Assembly (NCBI RefSeq): GCF_000002425.4
Contig: NC_037256.1
Coordinates: forward strand, 2,140,051-2,204,050
Source of the DNA: Physcomitrium patens
Taxonomy: Eukaryota > Streptophyta > Bryopsida > Funariales > Funariaceae
Direction of reading: 5' to 3'
DNA: 64,000 bases
The notes under the pieces are model-generated. The model saw nothing but the letters and a program-made list of their open reading frames with translations, did not search any database and had not been told where the DNA came from. Below are positions 11,319 to 23,600 of this stretch, in pieces. The position numbers and the translations under genes were made by a program. Each line of letters begins with the position of its first letter. Position 1 is the first letter of the stretch.

Positions 11319-12990
11319 CGAGGACTCAACAAAATCACCATCAAGAACAAGTACTTGTTACCTTTGATATGTGGACTCCTTGATCACTTGAATCAAGCTA
11401 AGGTCTATACAAAAATAGATCTATGAAGAGCATACAATCTAGTACACATCAAAGAAGGAGATGAATAAAAGACTGCAATTTGAACAAGGTATGGATATTT
11501 CAAATACAACTTCATGTCTTTTAGACTTACAAATACACCAAGAGCATTCCAATATCTTATGAATGATATCTTTTGGGAGTTTTTAGATGATTTTATTGTT
11601 TGATATCTAGACGACATCTTAATCTATTCTAAGAACTCAGAAGAACATGAACTTCATGTTTGTCGTGTATTACAAAAACTAAGAGATACGGGACTCTATA
11701 CCAAGATAGAAAAGTGTGTATTTCACACTACTTCAAGGTGAATCTTGATTACGTATTCTTCAAGCACATCATGACTTTCCAACAGTATGACATTTTGGGT
11801 ACAATAAAACTTTGGAACTAATATCCAGGGACTTTTGTGGCCCCAAATATAAAAAGTAGTCAAAGATTTTATAAAATCTTGTGATGTTTATTCAAGATCA
11901 AAAACTCTTTGTTATCGACCTTACAGACTTTTTCAACCATTATCTATTTTAGAACAACTATGGTCTTCTATTTCTATGGATTTCATCATAGATCTTCCAA
12001 TCTCAGGTTCTTATGACTCTATATTTGTGACAGTAGATTTTTTTACCAAGATGGCACATTTTATACCATATATAAAATCCATCATAAGTAAAGAAACAAC
12101 TAAGCTCTTTCTTGACAACATCTATCGCTATCATGGATTACCCAAGGATATTATATCAGATAAGGGAACTCAATTTGTATCAAGATTTTGGCAGATTCTT
12201 TTCAAAATTCTAAAAGTAGATATAAAACTATCTTTGACATTCTATCCTCAAACTGATGGACAAACAGAGCGTGTTAATTAAGTTTTGGAGCAATATTTAA
12301 GATGTACCATTAACTACCAACAAGATGATTGGATAACACTTTTGCCATTGGCAAAGTTTGCTTATAATAATACCGTACATTCTTCTACAAAATAAACACC
12401 TTTCTTTACTAATTATGGTTATCATCTACGACTTGATACTTTTGACTTTTCAAAAGTTGATAATCTTGTTGCGAAAGATTTGGTGATTCATTTGTTAGAG
12501 CTACATGCAACGATGAAGGCATAGTTAAAAGAGGCTCAAGAACAACAAAAGATCAATGCGGATGTCTATCAAAAGGAACAACCACCATTCTACTTGGGTG
12601 ATAAGCTATGGCTACTTTATCACAAAATCAAGACGACTCATTCTTGTGATAAGTTGGACTATCGAAAGCTTGGACCATATCCTATTTCTGTACAAATCAA
12701 TCCAATTGCATATTGTTTACATCTACTGGAGTCCATGAAAATCCATCCAGTATTCCATGTGTCTCTTCTTGAACCATACAAGACAATGGACATATCAAAA
12801 AGACGACAAGCTCTACCTCATACAGAAGTCGACAATAATAAAAAGTTCGAAGTAGAAGAAGTCTTAGATTCTAAGTGGCACTGAAATAAATTGGAATATC
12901 TTATCCATTGGCATGGATATGATATTAGTGAAAGCTTCTTTGTAATTATGATGCTGAAGAGATGGATAATCAATAACCAGTGGATTTGTT
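11319..12990 (+). pseudogene. J reverse transcriptase, integrase and chromodomain
   Basis: After LTR L the reverse transcriptase resumes (NAPRAFQ-like words and a YLDDILIYS-like region near 11605). The integrase follows: zinc-binding region from about 11770, core at 11976-12281 (MDFIIDLP, then DKGTQFVSRFW and PQTDGQTERVN) and C-terminal part at 12556-12884 (LGDKLWLL, FHVSLLEPYK). The chromodomain lies at about 12840-12950 (KLEYLIHWHGYD). Spacing and order match D and F. It is broken in several places. Confidence 0.85.
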
Positions 12991-13257
12991 AGCTGACGTG
13001 CCGAATGAGATATTACAATTGTCACAACCTTTAAAAAAACGCAATCGAGATGAAGATCTTCAAGAATGACATGTTCTTCTCTTCAAATAGATGGCGAGAT
13101 ACAACACTATCGAGAGAAAGAAAGCTTGCCTTGAGAAAGCGCCGGACTTTTGGATGATACTAAATTCTCAATTAATCATAAGATGAAAAATACTCCAAGA
13201 TGATTTATAATTTTATTTTTATTTCTTTCCATAATACTAAACATAATAGCAATAAAC

Positions 13258-13568
13258 ATCAAATGCCAAGCCTCTAGTACTAATAAAAGTTACAGCAATA
13301 AATAATAATTATCATACCTCTAATAATATTAAAAGTTATAGTAATAAATAATAATTACCAAACCTCTAATAATAATAAAATTTATAGTAGTAAATAATAA
13401 TTATTAGACCTTCAGTAATAGTAAAAGCTGTAGTAGTAAATAAAAATAACTAGACCTCCAATAATAGTAAAAGTTATAGTAGTAAATAATAATTATCAAA
13501 CTTTTAGTAATAATAAAAGTTGTAGTAATAAATAATAATTATTGGACCTCTAGTAATAGTAAAATCAG
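13258..13568. repeat. 46-bp tandem repeat inside LTR I
   Basis: About six and a half copies of a 46-bp unit. Each copy contains an AATAATAATT-type run, then ACCTCTAATAATA, and ends in TAAAAGTTATAG variants. Copies differ at several bases, so the array is old. It lies in the LTR just before the C insertion. Confidence 0.85.
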
Positions 13569-13617
13569 TGAATAATTTCCAAATCTTTCGTAATTTCCAA
13601 AATCCTTTTTGTAGTAG

Positions 13618-14383
13618 TGTGATTGCTCGTTTTATTTATTCCAAAAGAAACCTCCCAAAATAAACTCGTATAGGGGGATTCAAACACGGGGAATGACTAG
13701 TTGCTTAAGCGTTCACGTTAGGATCACACAATCAATTATCTCCTAAATATATCATCTCTATTTCTAATATCTGAATACACAAGGAAACTACAATCTCCTC
13801 CTTCACCTTATCGGTCTCTTCCTTACAACAATTCAGTCATACCAATAACTGCTATTTCTACCAATATATTCACCCTCATAATCTCTAACTGTAATACTAC
13901 GCCTTCACAACTTTCACCACACAATTACCCTCGTTCCAATCATTGGAATTCTTCACACAGAGCTGCCATTCACATTACAATGTTTCACACAAACACAGAC
14001 TCATTCTCTTTGCTGAACTATAATCAGATTTCAGCATTCAATCTTTCTTCTTCTCAAATAATATCAATCACATTTCCATTCCATAATTCACTTCACAATA
14101 TTCAGAAACTTTCAATCCTCTTATTCAAAGAAAATAACAAACAAAAGAAAAGAGGTAGCACCAAGCTTACCTCAGCTCACAACTCTCACAATCTGGCTTT
14201 TTCTTCCCCTCTCCCATCCTCCTTATACTACTCCAAGATACCCACTCCTATACTATAGATGATAACTACTTTTCCTGACTATTTATCCATTCTACGTGCT
14301 GAACCACCTTTTTAGCAATTATCTATCTCTGTTTACACTATACATTAGGTATTTACATTCTGAAAATAACTACTTCTTCTACA
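13618..14383 (-). mobile_element. 3' LTR of C
   Basis: TGTGATTGCTCG to TTCTTCTACA, 766 bp, collinear with 43801-44566 and of equal length. Both copies carry a short open frame (13980-14258 here, 44163-44531 in the other copy), which is a by-product of LTR sequence. Confidence 0.9.
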
Positions 14384-14880
14384 TAGCCCTACTCCTAATT
14401 GTACAACGTCCTCGCAAGCACTCAATTGATACCTATCTAAAAATTATCTAACAAAACTCTATAAAAATTACGATTCCTCTGGCCTATTTAATTAATCAAT
14501 TGTCATAGTATCTGTTATTGGTTCCATCGATTCCGGTTCCAACTGCAAATCTTCATCCTCCTCCAATTCTTCCATCGGGTCCTGCCTCAACTGAGCTGAA
14601 AGGTCTTCATTGTACTCGCCTAGTTCATGGACTTCAACCTCTAATTTCAGGATCTAGGCATCTCTCAATTTCACTGGCACTGAAAGTGACTCCTCTCTTT
14701 TGAACTTCGTGAATTGGCAACGTCGATACTTGTGCTTGACCAATATTGACTAAATCCTCTGCCAATCTTATCACCTCAGTGTTCAAGGCCTCCATTTCAA
14801 CCCTTAACCACTCATTTTAGCATATGTATTGGTCACTCAATACCAATTTTTTTTGTGCCAATAACTCGATCTTTTCTCGT
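14384..14880 (-). other. C internal sequence next to its 3' LTR
   Basis: Belongs to C by position. On the minus strand a short stretch reads like a charged helical segment (RVEMEALNTEVIRLAEDL), perhaps the end of the C polyprotein or an extra frame. No named domain is recognised. B1 starts directly after it. Confidence 0.45.
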
Positions 14881-16150
14881 TGTCGTGTTGTAACACGAGT
14901 ATACCGTGAAAATATAAAGAAAGCGAACTTTTATTAATGTTCAGTTACCTCAAATATTGGGAGCAACGATCAAGTCCAGTGCAAATACTGAGTGGTCAGG
15001 TTCAGTCACCCCATTACAGTCAGCCGGGGCATACTATAATACTCCATTTGATTCCAATAACGGGAGTCAGCACAAAGGAAAAGGACCAATTCATACGACA
15101 GGTGAGCCTGGTTCGAAGAGCCAATTAGATCCAATTTCAAGAATCCAATCCGGGTCCTCTTACCCAATATGAGACCTAAATTGGTCGGGCAACCCAATGC
15201 AGTCTAATTACGAGAAAATCCAAGTCTTACTATGGGCCTCAGCCAATCTGACGTGAAGGACCAATTTAATCAAATTACGGGAACATCTAGATCTTACTAC
15301 TGGACTCTTAGCTAATATGAGACCTAAATTGGTCGGGCGACTCAATGTGGTCCCGATTACGAGGTTCCGATTTCGTTTCAGGCTGTTCCGTCCTTTGAGC
15401 CATTCCAGGAACGTTGTTTTTGGTAAAAGGATCTCTTAAAGGTAAAAATAGAGAAGAAAGCTCTGATGGTAGGAGCCAATTTTGGATCCAAGCTCTGACG
15501 GCGGGAGCCAATTTTGGATCCAAGACGGAAGGTTGAAAAAATTCAGAATTAAGGTTAAGAAATGAGAGGGAGAGAGAATAGTTTTTGGGCGGTTTTTTTT
15601 TGAAGGATCAGAGAGCTAGCTTCATGCTTCGGGCAGACAAAAAATACAGAGAATTGGGTTTTTTTTCTTCATAGGGTTTTGGAAAGACTAAGGCAATCAT
15701 TGCTGAAGTCAATGTTGTACTGATGAATCGGGGTTTTAATGAAGTGGGTGTGATTACTCTTGACTATTTTGTGAAATCGAAGTTACGTCTGTAATTGAAG
15801 AATTAAAAGGGTGTCTATAGGATTGAGTATGCAGAGTGAATGAAAATTTTTGGATTAATCTAACAAGACAGTCAGTGGATACAAGGTCGTGAGTATAAAG
15901 CGGTATCGGAGATTAGCAGATTGGGTTGTTCGGAGTTCTCTGTAACATCTACAGACCTATTGGCTGGGACAAAAAGGATTTTGGCGAGTAGTCGAAGGAC
16001 ATCTGTATAGATTTACAGTATATTCTTGTAATCATTTATATTCCAACAGTCAAAAACCGATAGACTGCTTGAATATTAGCGAATCTCCATACTACCTCCT
16101 ACAGCCAGATGCCCAGTGCATTCTCGAGCAGGAAAGCATGTAATACGACA
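14881..16150 (+). mobile_element. 5' LTR of B1
   Basis: TGTCGTGTTGTAACACGAGT to GCATGTAATACGACA, 1270 bp. It contains several copies of a word reading ATATGAGACCTRAATTGG, so U3 is partly made of short internal duplications (15170-15345). The same LTR type occurs at 22133-23392, 30813-32012 and 32013-33274. Confidence 0.9.
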
Positions 16151-16154
16151 TAAG

Positions 16155-16170
16155 TGGTGAATCCGACGTG
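16155..16170 (+). promoter_or_regulatory. Primer binding site-like word of B1
   Basis: TGGTGAATCCGACGTG lies 4 bp after the LTR. B2 has TGGTGAACCCGACGT at the same place (about 30794-30808, minus strand). The leading TGG pairs with a tRNA CCA end; I could not name the tRNA. Confidence 0.55.
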
Positions 16171-16221
16171 AAAGCTTGAGGTAGAAGATATTGGATTTCG
16201 TTTGATTTTAATTTTATTTTT

Positions 16222-17922
16222 ATGGAGAACGAAAATAAAAATTTTGAAGGATCTTTGGGAGGAGTTTCTGGTGGAGGTTCTTCTAAAGGACAAGGTATGC
16301 ACATGGATCCATCTATTGCTAGTATGTTTCAAGCCTTCTCATTATCAATGCAGCAACAGCAAAGCAATGATCGAAAGGAAGCTTTGGCAACCAAAACATT
16401 GCAAGCAGTGGTCAATGAAATTGATCAATTTGATGGAAGGAATATTTCAAGGTATTTAAGATGTTATATTCATGAAATGGAATTAAATCGGGTTTTTGAG
16501 AAGAAAATGGTTGAATTATTTGGACTTGCCACGACAACGGAGATAAGAGACCATATTACATCGATTACGGATCGTTATGGGAATTCATAGGAGGTTTTTT
16601 CACATGCATTGAAAGACAAATATTTCTTGGAAGATGCTGATCACGTTACTAAGAAGCAGTTTCTAGAATGGATTGAACGGCATAATAAGAATTTACAAGC
16701 AACAGAGCTACTAAGGGAATTTGAGAGGCAGTACTCTCAATTATCAAAGGTAGAAAAATTGACATTGGAGCCGAACAAAGTTGATCTATTTCTTCAAGCT
16801 GCTGATGGAAAATTGCAAGGAAAATTGGAACTCCTTCTTGAAGACAAAGAAGAAGATGAAGGATTGACAACAAAGTGGAAGAACATTGAAGATGCGATGG
16901 AGTTGCTTGCAAAAAGAGAAAGGAGGAAGGATAGGAGCAATATTCTGAAAACAGTACAAGCACCCAAAGCTCCACTACGTACAACACCACCAACAATGCC
17001 TACAGTTCAACCTTCGACATCCATATCAAAGAAAGCAGATATGGGGATGGAAGAAATTTTACGAGGAATGCGAGATCTTCAAATCAAATTGGCAAGACTT
17101 GAAGAGAATACTTCTACAAATAATTTGAAGAATGTTTCAAAACAAGGATATGTACAAAGATGCATTTGGTGTGATGACGCTTCACACACTAGAAAAGATT
17201 GCAATGAATTTAATAATATGATACGACAAGGAATTATTTGCTGGAAAGATGGGAAGATAGTATTAAAAGATAGGGACGATCTTCTTCAAACCAATTTTGG
17301 CAAGGGAGGAATGAGAGCATTGGTTCAAGATTACTTAAAAGAGCATCAAATAGCAACACGAGAAAGTGCAAGTTATGGTGCTAGAGTAGATGATGACCTT
17401 CGTGGAAGTACGGAAATTAGTGAGTTTTGGGCTTCTGCCATTTTGACAATGCAAGAAAGGAAATTACCTCGAGAAGCGTTATTGAGGACTGCAGCTACAA
17501 TACGAGGTGTAACAGGTTAGGAGGATCCTGTTGAGTCTCTTTCAGTTCATGCATATATTACTAACAACCAACATGAAGCTTTGATGGAAGAAAAGAGACG
17601 AGGAAATTTTGATGATACGAGAGAAGGAAATTCTTCTAAGAGGCAAACTCGAGGAGACAAGGCTCGGGAGGTAGCTTCACAAGAATTACCTGTAAAGGAT
17701 ACCTCAGCATCATTGGAAGAAAAAACTAGGGAGACAAAAGATAAAGGTAAATCAATTGCTTATAAGCTACTTTCTGACATTGAAGCAGCAACAAAATTGA
17801 AAGGGGTGTTGGAAGAACGTATATTAAATGCTAAGGTGGAATTCACATTGAAAGGAGTTTTGGAAATTGCAAAGAAGGAGTTTCATGATGTTATCATTGA
17901 CAGCATTAAGCGAAAGAGGTAA
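16222..17922 (+). pseudogene. B1 gag region
   Basis: A glycine-rich start (EGSLGGVSGGGSSKGQG) is followed by a helical capsid-like part (LQAVVNEIDQFDGRNISRYL) and a CCHC knuckle (CIWCDDASHTRKDC) near 17160-17200. A charged, Lys/Glu-rich stretch follows to 17922. Gag forms the particle and the knuckle binds RNA. B2 carries nearly the same protein at 29680-30740 on the minus strand. The reading is broken a few times. Confidence 0.85.
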
Positions 17923-17925
17923 TTA

Positions 17926-19150
17926 ATGGATGAAACTGGAATGAGTCATGCTATTGATGCAAGAATATATAAAGATGAAGAAGAGGTTGATATTGGTTAC
18001 AAGCAACCAACAAATGAAAAGAATGGGTATAATGAACAAGTACGTTTCGAAGATTATAGTGATAAGAAAATGAAAGCTTTGAGCCATTATACTCGAAAGT
18101 ATTGGGCAAGGGCAACTACTGAGGTATTGGTGAAAGTAGGAGATATAGAAGAACCAATTGTTGCTTTGGTCGACCATGGTTCTGAAATAAATCTTATGTC
18201 TAAATATCTTTATAAGAAGCAAAAATGGCCAATTGATATAGAACATGGATGGGCAATTCGAGCAGCTAATAACACACGGGGCGAATTATATGGAACTTGT
18301 CCAAATGTCAAAATTCGGATTGGGGATGTTGCGACGGAGCAACATTTCTTTGTTCAAGATATAACGTCTTATCCGTTGATTTTAAGACAACCTTATATTA
18401 CGGCAACACGGATGGAAATAAAAGTACTTGACAATGGTTCTGTTTATGCAAGGGTACGTAGTGAAGATGGGAGGAAAGCTGTACAATTTCTAACAGTGCC
18501 TCCTAACCATAAACGGAATCGAGATAGGTTGAGGGAGAAACCATTGCCAAAGATTGTTGAAGGATTTTAGGATTTTAAGAAGGTACCAGTGTAAAGTGAG
18601 ATTATGGAGGTACAAAAGAGGAGGTACTCTCGCGAGATGAAGGTGCCTTTGATGCGAGTTTTATTGGTATATTGGAGAATGGAAATATTATGTATAAGAA
18701 AGTTGATGATTTTAAAAGAAAAGAAAGAAAAAGATTATATGATATTGAAGGTCAATTATGCAAGTTAGGTACATTGTAAGATGATGAGAGGATTTTAGGT
18801 GTTTATGAAGAAAATGGACTGGAAGATTCATTGGAATTGATTACATCTATTGGGTTAGGGGATAATGATAAGATTGTTGAGATTCATTCGAGAGAGGTTT
18901 ATACCATACTTGAATCTTTTCAAGCACCAGAAGTCACTGTAGAGACGAAATATAAAACGGCAGATAAGAAGATAAAGCTTGTTGCCCGACCATTACTAAA
19001 AGATTCTAAAGAACAAATGGGTGAAGCATCAAAAGAAGCAAGTTTAAGAGATCCAATGAGTATTGGACATTAATTTACTAAAGAGACTTCTAAAGAATTG
19101 AAGATTGGTTCTGATGGTTCTTTATTGCCCGAGTAAATTATTTGTTTCAA
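17926..19150 (+). pseudogene. B1 protease region and linker
   Basis: The open stretch 17926-18570 contains a retroviral-type aspartic protease fold: EPIVALVDHGSEINLMS near 18150-18200, then a YPLILRQPYITATR segment, corresponding to the glycine-rich strand and the ILG region. The stretch 18571-19150 is a linker with a smaller open frame (18831-19073) rich in Lys and Glu and without a named domain. It lies between gag and reverse transcriptase as in other Ty3 elements. Confidence 0.75.
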
Positions 19151-19154
19151 AAAG

Positions 19155-20111
19155 ATGTTGGCTAAACAAGGTAGATCGTTTGCCTTCGAATCTCATGAAA
19201 TTGGGTGTGTGGATCCAAATATTATAACACCTATGGTTATCTTCACTGTACCACATGTACCTTGGAATCTAAGACCGATTCCAGTATCGAGGGTACATTT
19301 ACCTAAATTGGTGGAACTATTAAAAGAAAAGATGAAGAGGAAAATATTGGAACTCTCATTTGTGCCGTATTCTAGTCGATGGTTTACGATACCTAAGAAA
19401 AATGGGTCACTACGGTTTATTCAAGATAGGCAATCGGTGAATGTAGTAACTATCAGGAATGCAGGAATTGGACCTATTGTGGATGAATTTGCTGAGGTAT
19501 TCACTGGAAGGGCGATCTGTTCAATGGGTGATTTGTATTCAGGTTATGATCAATTTCAACTTGCCGAAGGAAGTAGAGATACGACAACAATGAGGACACC
19601 ACTTGGATTGGTTAGAATGTACACTCTTCCTCAAGGCGCGACCAACTCAGTTGCGCATATGATGAATGGGATGAATAAGGTATTGAGAGATTTTATTCCG
19701 GAAAAGACTATGCCTTTTCTGGATGATGTTCCTATAAAAGGGTGCAGAGAAGGAGACAAGGATGAAACTTTAGATACGAGGGGGTGTCGCAGACATGTTG
19801 TTGATCATATACAAGATTGTGAAAAGATTTTAACTCGGCTTGGAGAAGTTCATCTTACATTATCGGATATGAAGTCCATATTTGGAGTACGAGAGGTTGT
19901 AATTGTTGGACATTTATGTGGATCTTACGGAAGAAAACCAGATCCGACTAAAGTTGATGCAATTGGAAGGATGAAAGAGGATTGTGATTCTTTAACAGAG
20001 GTTCGCAAGTTTTTAGGTGCATGTATATTTTATCGAATCTGGATCCCTCATTATGCTCACATAGCGGATCCATTATATGAATTGTTATGCAAGGGCTACC
20101 GATTTAAATGA
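19155..20111 (+). pseudogene. B1 reverse transcriptase region
   Basis: A 318-residue open stretch with the Ty3 RT order: PIPVSRVHLPKLVELLKEKM, a WFTIPKKNGSLRFIQD motif, SMGDLYSGYDQFQL, RMYTLPQGATNSVAHM, the active-site region FLDDVPIKG near 19715-19745, and the GACIFYRIWIPHYAHIADPL segment joining RT to RNase H. Wording such as HVVDHIQDCEKIL sets it apart from the chromoviruses D and J. The equivalent end of this region in B2 (28737-28979) is nearly identical. Confidence 0.88.
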
Positions 20112-20732
20112 GAAGAAAGGCATATTCAAGCAATGCAAAGATTGAAGAAATTATTGATGTCACCTCCAATATTGAGGAAGGTTGATTATAAGTGCAATAG
20201 ACCAGTGATTCTTACTGTGGACACTAGTCCAATTGCCATTGGATGGACTGTGAGTCAAGATAATTCAAGTGGGAATAGATTTGCAGTTTGATTTGGATCT
20301 AAAGTTTTAAGTATTCGTCAGCGTGCATATTCGCAAGTCAAAAGAGAACTTTGGGGAGTCGTTTCGGCTATGAAAGCTGAAAAGGACTATTTGATTGGGG
20401 CAGTAGTAGTAATTGAAACAGATTGCTTGCCATTGCTTGGAATGATTACTAACTGTTCAACACCAGATATTGCAATGTTGAGATGGATTGCTTATATTAA
20501 GTCACTATATTCGGAATTTAAGCATGTTATTGGGAAGGACAATTTAGTAGCAAACAGACTATCTCGAGCAAGATACAAGAGGGAAGACGAAATGGTTGAA
20601 GACATTGATGACATCGGATTGAAATTCTATTCAATATCAAATCTCAACAGAGAAGACAAGCTATTTCTTGAAGAATCTTATGAAGGAGATTTATTGGATA
20701 TTGATCATTACTTGAATACCTTGACTAAGTAG
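20112..20732 (+). pseudogene. B1 RNase H region
   Basis: Follows RT directly. Visible words are TVDTSPIAIGWTVSQD near 20215, AYSQVKRELWGVVSAMK near 20330-20370, VVIETDCLPLLGMI near 20405 and VANRLSRARY near 20550, which are the usual landmarks of Ty3 RNase H. It removes RNA from RNA:DNA hybrids. B2 carries the same region at 27963-28700. Confidence 0.82.
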
Positions 20733-20834
20733 GGGAATTGGTCTACAAAAAAATTCAAATAAATAAGAAAAAAAGTATATGGATTTTTACTTCGAGATGG
20801 ATTCTTATGGAAGAGACCGAAGAAAGGAATTAAG

Positions 20835-22070
20835 ATGCCACGACGAGTGATAGGCAAAAGGGAAAAAAAAATTAAATTATTAAAGGAGTTTTATGATAGT
20901 TTATGGGCAGGACATAGAGGAATCTGGGCTACTTTTGCTAAACTCAAGGAACGATATTGGTGGAAAAATATGTATCGAGATGTGCTCTCATTTGTAGAGT
21001 CATGTGAAATCTGTCAATCGTATTCTAATATCCGACATCGAGATGGTCTTCATCCTACGTATCCTCTGGCTATTTATTTTAAATGGGTTGTTGATTTGGT
21101 TATTATGCCGGTTGGGTTATGGCAGATGAGATATTTGGTTTTAGCTCGTGAAGATTTATCAAATCAAGTAGAAAGAAGAGCATTGAGGACAAAATCTACA
21201 GAGGGGATTTGTAGGTTTTTACTTGAAGATGTCATTTGCCACTACGGATGCGTAGGAAAAATTGCTCCAAATCGTGGAGAATTAAATGCACAAGAAGTTC
21301 GTAAGTTCTTTGAAAGATGTGGAGTTAAATTATCACTGACTACTGCTTATAATCCAGAAGGGAATGCAAAAAGCAAACGTGGTCACCCACCGATTGTGAA
21401 AGCATTAATTAAAGCTTGTTATGGAAGAGTTAAAGAGTGGCCACAGCTTTTGTCATTTGCATTATAGGCTGGTCGAACAACACATAGTTCGGTGATAGGA
21501 TATATGCCAGCAGAACTTATGACAGGTCGAAAACCAATTATGCTGATTGAAGAAAAGGTACTTACTTGGAATATGCTACTATGAGAAGATGGATTGACAA
21601 GAGAAGAACTTCTGGCTATTAGGATTCGACAATTGGAGCAAAGAACGGAAGATGTCCACATAGCATTGGGAAGGTTAAAAAGAACAAGGTTACAAAACAA
21701 GGCACGATTCGATAAGCAATATCGATTGAGACCAAAAGCAATCGAGGAAGGTGACTGGGTACTTGTTTATGACAATAGTCTGGATAATCAACATAGTACT
21801 TTGCGGAAATTTTCAAAACGTTGGTTTGGACCATATGTAGTAACAACTGTTCATGATAATGCGACTTACTCATTACGGGAGTTAGATGGTACAAAATTGA
21901 AAACACCAATTGCAGGGAAGCGAGTAAAAATATTTAAACGAAGACATGCGGAGATGAATATGGAAGACCTTAATGAAGGTATAGAGATTCCGCAGCAAGA
22001 AGATGAAAGTGATTTGGATAATGAAGGTGATGAAGACGAAATGGACAAAGACGTAGAGGATATATTCTGA
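20835..22070 (+). pseudogene. B1 integrase region with acidic tail
   Basis: Zinc-binding part (DSLWAGHRGIWATFAKLKER, then CEICQSY) at about 20890-21030, catalytic-core-like part (FKWVVDLVIMPVG, then CHYGCVGKIAPNRGEL, CGVKLSLTTAYNPEGNAKS) at 21080-21380, and C-terminal part at 21594-21950 (GDWVLVYDNSLD, KRWFGPYVV). The last ~35 residues (about 21960-22070) are very acidic (EDESDLDNEGDEDEMDKD). There is no chromodomain. Its relatives in this window insert at CG-centred sites, so the C-terminal part is of interest for targeting. Confidence 0.85.
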
Positions 22071-22120
22071 ATCAAACAGCAATTGGATAAATTGGTGCAT
22101 ACCGGAGGATGCACACGTTT

Positions 22121-22132
22121 AGAGGAGGTGGA
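22121..22132 (+). promoter_or_regulatory. Polypurine tract of B1
   Basis: AGAGGAGGTGGA directly before the 3' LTR. The same tract lies in reverse at 26716-26726 beside the 3' LTR of B2. It primes plus-strand DNA synthesis in this class of element. Confidence 0.8.
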
Positions 22133-23392
22133 TGTCTTGTTGTAAGACCAGTGAACTGTGAAAATATAAAGAAAGGAGACTTTTATTAATGTTTAGTTAC
22201 CTCAAATATTGGGAGCAACGACCAACTCTAGTGCAAATACTGAGTGGCCACGTTCAGTCACCCCATTACAGTCAGCCGGGGCATACTAAAATGCTCCGTT
22301 CGATTCCAATAACGGGAGTCAGCAAGAAGAGAAAGGACCAATACATACGACGGGTGAGCCTGGTTCAAAGAGCTAATTGGATCCAATTTCAAGAATCCAA
22401 TCCGGGTCCTCTTATCCAATATGAGACCTGAATTGGTCGGGCAACCTAATGTAGTCTAATATAGGAAAATCCAGGTCTTACTATGGGCCTCAGCCAATCT
22501 GACGTGAAGGACCAATTTGATCTAATTACGGGGACATCCGGATCTTACTACTAGACTCTTAGCCAATATGAGACCTGAATTGGTCGGGTGACTTAATGTG
22601 GTCCCGATTACGGGGTTTTGATTCTATTTCAGGCTGTCCTATTCTCTGTGCCGTTTCAGGGAACGTTGTTTTCGGTAAAAAGATCTCTTAAGGATAAAAA
22701 CGGATGAGAAAGCTCTAACGACAAGAACCAATTTCAGATCCAAGCTCTGACGATGGGAGCCAATTTCGGATCCAAGACAGAAGATTGAAGAAATTCAGAG
22801 GATAAGGTTAGGGGAGAGAATAAGTTTCTGGGGGGGTTTTTTTTGAAAGATCGAGAGAGCTAGCTTCATGCTTCGGGCGGGGAAAGAAGACAGAGAATTG
22901 GGTTTTTTTTCTTCATAGGGTTTGGGAGGACTGAGGCAATCGTTGCTAAAGTCAGTGTTATAATGGTGAATCGAGATTTTTAATGAAGTGGGTTTGATTA
23001 CTCTTGACTATTTTGTGAAATTGAGTTACGTCTGTGATGAAGAATTAAAAGGGTGTCTATAGGATTGAGTATGCGGAGTGAATGAAATTTATTGGGTTAA
23101 TCTAACGAGATAGTCAGTGGATACAAGATCATGAGTATAAAGCGGTGTCGAAGATTAGCAGTTTGGGTTGTTCGCGGTTCCCTGTAACATCTAGAGACCT
23201 ACCGGCCGGGACAAAAAGGACTTCGGTGAGCAGTGGAAGGGCATCCGTATAGATTTACGGTGTATTCTTACAGTCGTTTATATTCTAACAGTCAAAAACT
23301 GATAGACTGCTTGAATATTGGCGAATCTCCATACTACCTTCTACAGCCAGATGCCCGACGCGTTCTCGAGCAGGAAAGTACGTAATATGACA
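22133..23392 (+). mobile_element. 3' LTR of B1
   Basis: 1260 bp, collinear with 14881-16150, ending GTACGTAATATGACA. The four bases after it are CTGC (23393-23396), while those before the 5' LTR are TCGT (14877-14880), so the ends do not share a duplication. Confidence 0.88.
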
Positions 23393-23600
23393 CTGCCTAC
23401 CCCTTGGCCCGAGGATGATATGGTGTTTTTTTCCTGTGCTTGATTTCGTATGTGTTTGTTAAGGCTGCCATGGTATCATTTATGAAATGGGTGTCGCAAT
23501 CGCTAACCAATTCTTTTGGACACCCAAATCGAGTAATAATATTCTCGTATAGGAATGTGGCCAAAATATTCTGGTTTTGGTGCAAAATTTGTGTCATTTG
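23393..23600 (-). pseudogene. C integrase core fragment
   Basis: The minus-strand open stretch 23397-23597 reads as an integrase core: ITRFGCPKELVSDCDTHFI, then KTPYHPRAKG. This is the region around the second catalytic Asp and the YHP motif. It belongs to C by strand and position. It is flanked by B1 on one side and an A-related LTR on the other. Confidence 0.8.

Larger units (their letters stand above)
14881..23392 (+). mobile_element. Ty3 element B1, full structure with two LTRs
   Basis: Plus-strand Ty3 element of 8.5 kb with LTRs at 14881-16150 and 22133-23392, a PBS-like site at 16155, a polypurine tract at 22121-22132, and gag, protease, reverse transcriptase, RNase H and integrase in Ty3 order. 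No chromodomain is seen; the integrase ends in an acidic tail. It is a non-chromovirus lineage, possibly near the Phygy/Selgy groups of early land plants (inference). It looks structurally whole but is broken in perhaps eight places. The LTRs differ by about 10 percent by eye. Its two flanks do not match each other. Confidence 0.9.

Noticed and set aside
13980-14258. Small open frame, also present at 44163-44531, as a conserved gene
   Set aside because: Both copies are the same segment of the two C LTRs, so the conservation reflects LTR duplication, not selection on a protein.
14937-15172. Overlapping short open frames near the B1 start
   Set aside because: They lie in the 5' LTR and recur in the other B LTRs in different frames.
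16649-16996. Antisense open frame over B1 gag
   Set aside because: It is a shadow of the plus-strand gag frame with a composition expected from its complement.
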